Shown: positions 6,239 to 10,824 of the stretch, piece after piece
Layout of the letters: the number at the start of each line of letters is the position of its first letter
How positions within the stretch are numbered: the stretch's first letter is position 1
From: Lachnospiraceae bacterium
GTDB taxonomy: Bacteria; Bacillota_A; Clostridia; Lachnospirales; Lachnospiraceae
DNA: 10,824 nucleotides
Assembly: GCA_017620055.1 (NCBI GenBank)
Contig: JAFZRD010000169.1
Span: 1-10,824 of the forward strand
Direction: 5' to 3'
Made by a program: the position numbers and the translations under genes
Notes under the pieces: model-generated
Seen by the model: the letters and a program-made list of their open reading frames with translations, nothing else
The model's database searches: none
What the model was told of the DNA's origin: nothing

Positions 6239-7633
6239 TTATAAGTCGGCCGTACCTACTGTTCTCGGGAACGGAAGCACATCCCTTATGTTGCCCATTC
6301 CCGTCAGATACATGACGCATCTCTCAAATCCGAGGCCGAATCCCGCGTGTCTCGCGGTTCCGTACTTACGAAGATCGAGATAAAAATCATAATCCTCTTT
6401 CTTAAGACCGAGCTCTTCTATCCTCTCCAAAAGCTTCTCGTGATCATCTTCCCTCTGGCTTCCGCCGATGATCTCTCCGATGCCCGGTACAAGGCAGTCC
6501 ATTGCTGCCACGGTCTTGCCGTCTTCATTCAGCTTCATGTAGAAAGCCTTGATCTCCTTAGGATAATCCGTAACAAACACGGGACGTTTGAATTCCTTCT
6601 CGGTCAGGTATCTCTCATGTTCCGTCTGAAGATCGCATCCCCAGCTTACCTTGTATTCGAACTCATCGTTGTGCTTCTCGAGTATCGATACCGCATCCGT
6701 ATATGTTACATGTCCGAAATCGGATTCCATGACATGACGGAGTCTGTCGATGAGTCCCTTGTCAACAAATGTGTTGAAGAACTGCATCTCTTCCGGAGCA
6801 TTTTCAAGAACATAGCTTATGATGTACTTTATCATGCTCTCGGCAAGAGCCATGTCATCATCAAGATCCGCAAATGCCATCTCGGGCTCTATCATCCAGA
6901 ACTCGGCTGCATGCCTCGTCGTGTTTGAATTCTCCGCACGAAACGTCGGTCCGAACGTATAGATGTTCTTGAACGCCATCGCATATGTCTCACCGTTAAG
7001 CTGTCCGCTCACCGTCAGGTTCGTTTCCTTGCCAAAGAAGTCTTTTGAAAAATCAACACTTCCGTCGGAGTTGAGCGGCGGATCCTTCGGATCGAGCGTC
7101 GTCACCCTGAACATCTCTCCGGCACCTTCACAGTCCGAGCCGGTTATAAGAGGTGTATGAACATATACAAAATCCCGTTCCTGGAAGAATCTGTGGATCG
7201 CATATGCTATGAGCGAACGTACCCTGAACACTGCCGAGAACGTATTCGTCCTTGCACGGAGATGTGTCATGGTACGAAGGAACTCCATTGTATGACGCTT
7301 CTTCTGAAGCGGATAATCGGGTGTTGAAGGTCCCTCAACATATATGTCCTTTGCCTGGATCTCAAACGGCTGTTTTGCTCCGGGCGTTGCAACAAGCGTA
7401 CCCGTAACGATCAGTGCCGCGCCCACGTTTGTCCTGCTTATCTCGGCAAAGTTCGGAAGCGCATCCGAGTATACTATCTGTATCGGTTCGAAGAACGTTC
7501 CGTCGTTAAGCACGATGAACCCGAACGTCTTGGAATCACGGATCGATCTTACCCATCCTCCAATCTTGATCTCCTTGTCGAGATACTCATCCCTGTTTCT
7601 GAATATCTCCCTTACATTAACCAGTTTTTCCAT
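6239..7633 (-). CDS. asnS: Asparagine--tRNA ligase
   Basis: This class IIb aminoacyl-tRNA synthetase charges tRNA-Asn with asparagine in the cytoplasm. An OB-fold anticodon-binding domain fills about residues 1-105 ([20 protein letters not shown] at 24-43). The catalytic core follows. Motif 1 is near VYVHTPLIT (156-164), motif 2 is [20 protein letters not shown] (231-250) and motif 3 is GFGLGFER (431-438) with [11 protein letters not shown] (448-458). [15 protein letters not shown] is typical of AsnRS rather than AspRS. The length of 464 aa is normal. I chose the ATG at 7633 because AAGGA lies 11 nt before it. The in-frame ATG at 7642 (adding Met-Arg-Lys) leaves only 2 nt to that site but cannot be excluded. 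It follows the lipoprotein gene by about 20 nt. Confidence 0.97.
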   Translation of the reverse strand: MEKLVNVREIFRNRDEYLDKEIKIGGWVRSIRDSKTFGFIVLNDGTFFEPIQIVYSDALPNFAEISRTNVGAALIVTGTLVATPGAKQPFEIQAKDIYVEGPSTPDYPLQKKRHTMEFLRTMTHLRARTNTFSAVFRVRSLIAYAIHRFFQERDFVYVHTPLITGSDCEGAGEMFRVTTLDPKDPPLNSDGSVDFSKDFFGKETNLTVSGQLNGETYAMAFKNIYTFGPTFRAENSNTTRHAAEFWMIEPEMAFADLDDDMALAESMIKYIISYVLENAPEEMQFFNTFVDKGLIDRLRHVMESDFGHVTYTDAVSILEKHNDEFEYKVSWGCDLQTEHERYLTEKEFKRPVFVTDYPKEIKAFYMKLNEDGKTVAAMDCLVPGIGEIIGGSQREDDHEKLLERIEELGLKKEDYDFYLDLRKYGTARHAGFGLGFERCVMYLTGMGNIRDVLPFPRTVGTADL

Positions 7634-7654
7634 TTTCCTCATTTTCCTTTATAT

Positions 7655-8455
7655 TTATTGGGTGTCACCCTTATCCGCATTTTGAACAAGAAAATCCTGT
7701 ACTTTTGAAGTCAGTATATATTCCTTCAGTTCTTCCATTCTCTCCGGTCCCTCATTCCTGAACGCTTCCTCTGACTCGAAGGCACCTATATCGACATATT
7801 CTTTTATCGCCTTATCTATATCCTCATCGGTGACCGTGATATTTTCCGCACGGGCGATCGCCTGAAGCACCATACTCTCCTTGGCGGCAACTTTGGCATA
7901 TTCTATAGCCTCTTTGTTGAACTCTTCGACGGTCAGTCCCATCTTCTGATCGACGAACTCTTCAAATGACATTCCGAGACTTCGTGCATAGTTCTGCGCC
8001 GATATGAGAGATCTCTCTGTCTTCTTCTGAAGATAATCCGCGGGAAAATCCTTTATCACTTCCGCATTGTCGACGGCCGCGTTCCATATATCCTCATAGT
8101 ACTGAAGTTCATAGAACTCATCATACTCCGATATCATCTGTTCGCGAAGGGCTTCCTTGTACGAATCGAGGTCTCCGTATCCGCCTCCCGATATGTCATT
8201 TATGAACTCATCGGTCAGCTCGGGAACCTTCCCGTCCTTGTCGGCGTATGCATTGGCGAGCATGTCGAGCTCTTCCTGCATGGCTTCATCAGTTACCTCA
8301 TAAGAAGACTTCTCAACTTTCAGCCCTTTGTACTGTCCGAGTCTTATATAGTCATCCGGATCCGGATCTGAGCTTTTGGAGCATCCCGCCAGTAACGCTG
8401 CGCAGATCACACAAGCCGCTGCGGATGCCGTCAGGATCTTTACCCGTTTTCGCAT
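7655..8455 (-). CDS. Trigger-factor/SurA-like lipoprotein, apparently lacking the FKBP domain
   Basis: This 266-aa surface lipoprotein has a signal peptide and lipobox (LLAGC) at residues 1-25, acylated at Cys25. IRLGQYKGLKVEKSSYEVTD (37-56) matches the linker that precedes the FKBP-type prolyl isomerase domain of trigger-factor-like proteins. The sequence then jumps via ADKDGK to VPELTDEFI (77-85), which in such proteins comes just after the FKBP domain. The remainder (about 95-260) is the helical chaperone domain, for example SFEEFVDQKMGLTVEEFNKE. It is therefore likely an extracytoplasmic holdase without isomerase activity (inference). ATG 8455 is chosen because the lipoprotein signal starts there; the frame is open further upstream but that would bury the signal. 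It starts 1 nt after the previous stop (TGA-T-ATG), so it is translationally coupled. Confidence 0.85.
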   Translation of the reverse strand: MRKRVKILTASAAACVICAALLAGCSKSSDPDPDDYIRLGQYKGLKVEKSSYEVTDEAMQEELDMLANAYADKDGKVPELTDEFINDISGGGYGDLDSYKEALREQMISEYDEFYELQYYEDIWNAAVDNAEVIKDFPADYLQKKTERSLISAQNYARSLGMSFEEFVDQKMGLTVEEFNKEAIEYAKVAAKESMVLQAIARAENITVTDEDIDKAIKEYVDIGAFESEEAFRNEGPERMEELKEYILTSKVQDFLVQNADKGDTQ

Positions 8456-8456
8456 A

Positions 8457-8954
8457 TCACTTGACAGGTTTTGCTCCCGCTTTCTCCTGCATCTTTTCAA
8501 CAAACTGTTTGAATCTTCCCTTTTTCTTGACGTTTTTATTCTGATCCGACGGTCCGTGAAGGCCTTTGACACTGGTGATATAGATACCGCTCACGGTAGC
8601 CTTGACCTCTTTCTTGACGGGAACATTGTCAAATATCTTGTCGTCACATACGAGTGACATTACCTGTGGTCCAACCTTGGCCTTGACGATCGGAAGCTTT
8701 GTCCATCTCATCATCTTGGGTGTCTGGTCAATGACCGCCTGAGGCAGACCCGACTCTTTTATCTTCATCCGTTTCTTGTCGATGATCAGCATCGAGACCG
8801 TCTGTTTCATCGCCTCGATCGCTTCCTTCTGCTCGGCCTCCCTTGACTGGGCCTTCTTACCGAGGAAATACAGTGCGACCGCGATACCGGCAACGACCAC
8901 GAGAACGATCAGCAATACAATGGTCAGAGTCGAGATTAATAATATTCCGGGCAT
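8457..8954 (-). CDS. Membrane-anchored protein of unknown function, 165 aa
   Basis: I do not recognise a named family with confidence. Residues 1-31 form one strong N-terminal membrane segment (LLISTLTIVLLIVLVVVAGI and onward). A charged helix (about 33-50) comes next, then a soluble domain of about 80 residues. That domain contains MLIIDKKRMK (55-64), LPIVKAKVGPQVMSLVCDDK (87-106) and VPVKKEVKATVSGIYITSVK (111-130). A Lys-rich tail follows (about 140-165). The signal anchor without a cleavage site suggests attachment to the membrane; the basic tail could contact nucleic acid or lipid head groups. The start at 8954 has AAGGAG 9 nt upstream. It sits 33 nt after galU and is coupled to the following lipoprotein, so a role in envelope biogenesis is plausible but unproven. 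Confidence 0.82.
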   Translation of the reverse strand: MPGILLISTLTIVLLIVLVVVAGIAVALYFLGKKAQSREAEQKEAIEAMKQTVSMLIIDKKRMKIKESGLPQAVIDQTPKMMRWTKLPIVKAKVGPQVMSLVCDDKIFDNVPVKKEVKATVSGIYITSVKGLHGPSDQNKNVKKKGRFKQFVEKMQEKAGAKPVK

Positions 8955-8987
8955 ATAAACATTCTCCTTATCTTGATCCTTGGATCC

Positions 8988-9878
8988 TTATTCGTATTCT
9001 ATCATCGCATCCATATCGGAGCAGAGCCTTCCGAGATACTTTCTCATATCATCGGCAACCTCCGGGTTGCGAAGGGCAAATTCGATGTTTGCCTGAAGGA
9101 AACCTATCTTGGTCCCCACATCATATCTGTGACCCTTGAAAGCGTAGCAGTACATCGCCTGGTCTTTGGACAGTCTTCTGAGCGAATCGGTCAGCTGTAT
9201 CTCTCCGCCCGTACCTGCATCCTGTGTTTCAAGATAGCCGAATATATCCGGTGTTATGATATACCGTCCGAGTATCGCTATGTCCGAAGGAGCCTCGTCA
9301 ACAGAAGGCTTCTCCACAAGATCATGGACTTTGTACACGCGTTCATCGACGGCCTTGCAGTCGACTATACCGTACTTGTTCACGACCTCATGTGCGACCT
9401 CCTGAACACCGAGAACGGATGTCTGATATTCGTTGTACACATCGAGCATCTGTGCAAGACACGGTTTCCTTGCCACGACAACGTCATCTCCGAGCAGAAC
9501 GGCAAAAGGCTCATTGCCGATAAAATGTCTTGCGGTATAAATCGCATGGCCCAGACCTCTCGGTTCCTTCTGTCTGATCGTGTGTATGTTCGCCATTTCG
9601 GAAATATCACGGACCATCTTGAGCATCTCATCCTTGCCGTGCTTCTCAAGTTCAAGTTCCAGCTCAACGGACTTGTCAAAATGGTCTTCTATCGATCTTT
9701 TGCTTCGGCCCGTAACGATGATGATATCTTCTATACCGCTTGCAACCGCTTCTTCGATTATGTACTGTATCGTCGGCTTATCAACGATCGGCAGCATTTC
9801 CTTTGCCTGTGCTTTTGTCGCCGGAAGGAATCTCGTACCAAGTCCCGCCGCGGGAATGATCGCTTTTCTGACTCTCAC
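8988..9878 (-). CDS. galU: UTP--glucose-1-phosphate uridylyltransferase
   Basis: This cytoplasmic enzyme makes UDP-glucose from UTP and glucose-1-phosphate, feeding glycolipid, teichoic acid and capsule synthesis and the Leloir pathway. It is 296 aa, normal for bacterial GalU. The signature AAGLGTRFLPATKA is at residues 10-23, with Lys26 in the KEMLPIVDKP segment. LLGDD is at 128-132, VEKP at 188-191, GGEIQLTD at 224-231 and YDVG at 252-255. Position 25 is Ala where Pro is common (TKAQ-A-KEMLP). The start is a GTG at 9878 with AAGGAG 8 nt upstream. It lies about 35 nt downstream of the DUF1934 gene and upstream of the membrane protein gene, within the same operon. UDP-glucose supply fits the glycosyltransferase further downstream. 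Confidence 0.96.
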   Translation of the reverse strand: MRVRKAIIPAAGLGTRFLPATKAQAKEMLPIVDKPTIQYIIEEAVASGIEDIIIVTGRSKRSIEDHFDKSVELELELEKHGKDEMLKMVRDISEMANIHTIRQKEPRGLGHAIYTARHFIGNEPFAVLLGDDVVVARKPCLAQMLDVYNEYQTSVLGVQEVAHEVVNKYGIVDCKAVDERVYKVHDLVEKPSVDEAPSDIAILGRYIITPDIFGYLETQDAGTGGEIQLTDSLRRLSKDQAMYCYAFKGHRYDVGTKIGFLQANIEFALRNPEVADDMRKYLGRLCSDMDAMIEYE

Positions 9879-9913
9879 TTACAGTTCTCCTTTTCTATGA
9901 TAAGTGCCGCGGA

Positions 9914-10351
9914 TCACAGATCCACAGACACGGAATTCTTAATCTCCATCTTGATCCTGCAATTGGCAAGATGCTCGTAATTGATATCGAGAGCATAATC
10001 TATATCGATATTGATCACATCATCGCTCTCCCTTATATCGATCCTGTCCGTATCGATGCCGACAAGGAGCGATCCGTAAGGAGTGACGTAATTTGTCATG
10101 TTGCGCTTATTCTTCTCGAACACCATTTCAACATTCGCAAATCCGCGCTTGCTGATAGTAAGCATGTCACCGTCAAATCTTACGATGTTCTTTGTGATCT
10201 CATCGGTTCCTTCTGTTATCTCATCATACGTTACGTAATGATGATTCTTCTTCCTGTAATAATTTCCGGGCGTCAGGATCTCGATCCTGTCTCCTTCGGG
10301 ATTATCTCCGAACTGCAGTCCCGCAACGGAAACCCAAACGTCTTTATCCAT
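9914..10351 (-). CDS. DUF1934 (YwiB-like) beta-barrel protein
   Basis: This 145-aa cytoplasmic protein of unknown function resembles the DUF1934 family, small calycin-like beta-barrels found across Bacillota. Family-type features are IEILTPGNYYRKKNHHYVTY (23-42), an ITEGTDEIT stretch (45-53), LTISKRG (64-70), MVFEKNKRN (76-84) and YVTPYGSLLVGIDTDRIDI (88-106). It ends in alternating beta strands (INIDIDYALDINYEHLANCR). No signal peptide or membrane span is present. The start at 10351 lies 2 nt after the stop of the GntR-type gene and has only a weak RBS-like AGG about 15 nt upstream, so translation probably depends on coupling to the upstream gene. The family assignment is from memory of its pattern and is fairly secure; its biochemical role is not known. 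Confidence 0.8.
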   Translation of the reverse strand: MDKDVWVSVAGLQFGDNPEGDRIEILTPGNYYRKKNHHYVTYDEITEGTDEITKNIVRFDGDMLTISKRGFANVEMVFEKNKRNMTNYVTPYGSLLVGIDTDRIDIRESDDVINIDIDYALDINYEHLANCRIKMEIKNSVSVDL

Positions 10352-10353
10352 GA

Positions 10354-10824
10354 TTATTCATCTACCTGACTGAGCATGTTGTTTTCCTGATTGACGATAT
10401 GTATCTCCGCGGCAATGCACGCACTGCCTTCATCACCCTTGATCACGCAGTCCATTATCTTGGCGTGCTCCTCGATGAGTCTTGCATGATTGGCGGCATC
10501 CTTGATATATTCCAGCCTGTATCTGTATATCCTCTCCGCGAGATTGTTGACCATCTGTATCAGTCTCTTGTTGTGTGAGGCTGCCAGTATCACATCATGA
10601 AACCTTACATCGGCCTGGGCGATGAGTGTCACATCACCCGATTCGGTCGCGCGCACGAATTCCTCGGCCGCGATCTTCAGTTCTTCTTTCTGATCATCGG
10701 TGATCCTCTTGCATGCAAGCTTCGTCGCAAGCGAATCGAGAACGAGACGGACTTCGAGAACATCACTTATATCCTGTCTGCTGATCCTAGATACTTCGGC
10801 ACCCCGTCTCGGTATCATCGTGAC
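10354..10824 (-). CDS. GntR-family regulator, FadR subfamily (5' part beyond window)
   Basis: The last 156 residues of a FadR-type GntR regulator are visible. The frame stays open to the window edge, so the start and most of the winged helix lie outside. The first visible residues, VTMIPRRGAEVSRIS, match the wing and linker typically read as PRRG-x-V. The FCD ligand-binding domain then runs from DVLEVRLVLD (21-30 of the visible part). Candidate metal ligands Asp72 and His76 (ADVRFHDVI), His120 (EEHAKIM) and His142 (EIHIV) are all present, so the effector site looks intact. FadR-type regulators usually sense small carboxylic acids. The gene leads the operon and overlaps its spacing with the DUF1934 gene, so autoregulation of the whole envelope operon is possible but not shown. 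The ATG at 10818 is not the true start. Confidence 0.9.
   Translation of the reverse strand, partial: VTMIPRRGAEVSRISRQDISDVLEVRLVLDSLATKLACKRITDDQKEELKIAAEEFVRATESGDVTLIAQADVRFHDVILAASHNKRLIQMVNNLAERIYRYRLEYIKDAANHARLIEEHAKIMDCVIKGDEGSACIAAEIHIVNQENNMLSQVDE

Noticed and set aside
8456..8572. Upstream 39-codon extension of the trigger-factor-like lipoprotein frame.
   Set aside because: It would bury the lipoprotein signal peptide and overlap the previous gene; the ATG at 8455 gives a standard signal and lipobox.
8973..9980. 335-codon plus-strand open frame opposite galU and the end of the DUF1934 gene.
   Set aside because: It is the longest frame on that stretch but runs antisense to well-supported galU. 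Its translation is compositionally odd, rich in His/Cys/Arg, and shows no family motif.

Overview
The window looks like chromosomal DNA from a Clostridia-class Bacillota, most probably a gut or rumen Lachnospiraceae-type bacterium. This is inferred from strong AGGAGG-type ribosome binding sites, moderate GC, a Gram-positive lipobox solute-binding protein, a PcsB/CwlO-like NlpC/P60 protein and a clostridial-style AsnS. No rRNA, tRNA, CRISPR array, transposase or phage gene was seen.

Region A (1-3936) is a carbohydrate uptake module. On the minus strand, a lipoprotein solute-binding protein (2750-1356) is followed by two CUT1-type permeases (1199-276, and 260 off the left edge). A hairpin lies between the binding protein and the first permease. 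An AraC-family regulator with an N-terminal cupin-like domain (3058-3936) is divergent across a 307-nt AT-rich intergenic region. That region carries palindromes that look like operators. No ATPase gene is present, as is common where a shared MsmX-type ATPase serves several CUT1 importers.

Region B (3933-4152) is a compact, self-contained transcription unit. A near-ideal promoter (TTGACA, 17 nt, extended -10) starts on the stop codon of the araC gene. It is followed by a good RBS, a 41-codon acidic single-membrane-span protein, and a strong bidirectional terminator.

Region C (10824-4151, minus strand) is a tightly packed run of eight genes, probably one operon whose promoter lies off the right edge. 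The order is a FadR-type GntR regulator (5' truncated by the window), a DUF1934 protein, galU (GTG start), an unknown membrane-anchored protein, a trigger-factor-like lipoprotein that seems to lack the FKBP domain, asnS, a coiled-coil NlpC/P60 hydrolase, and a GT2 glycosyltransferase. The glycosyltransferase is interrupted by one in-frame TAA at codon 22. The theme is cell-envelope precursor supply, extracytoplasmic folding and wall remodelling, with asnS as the housekeeping exception.

The points most worth a second look are the orphan 41-aa membrane protein unit, the nonsense-interrupted glycosyltransferase, the FKBP-less lipoprotein and the operator cluster upstream of the sugar transporter.
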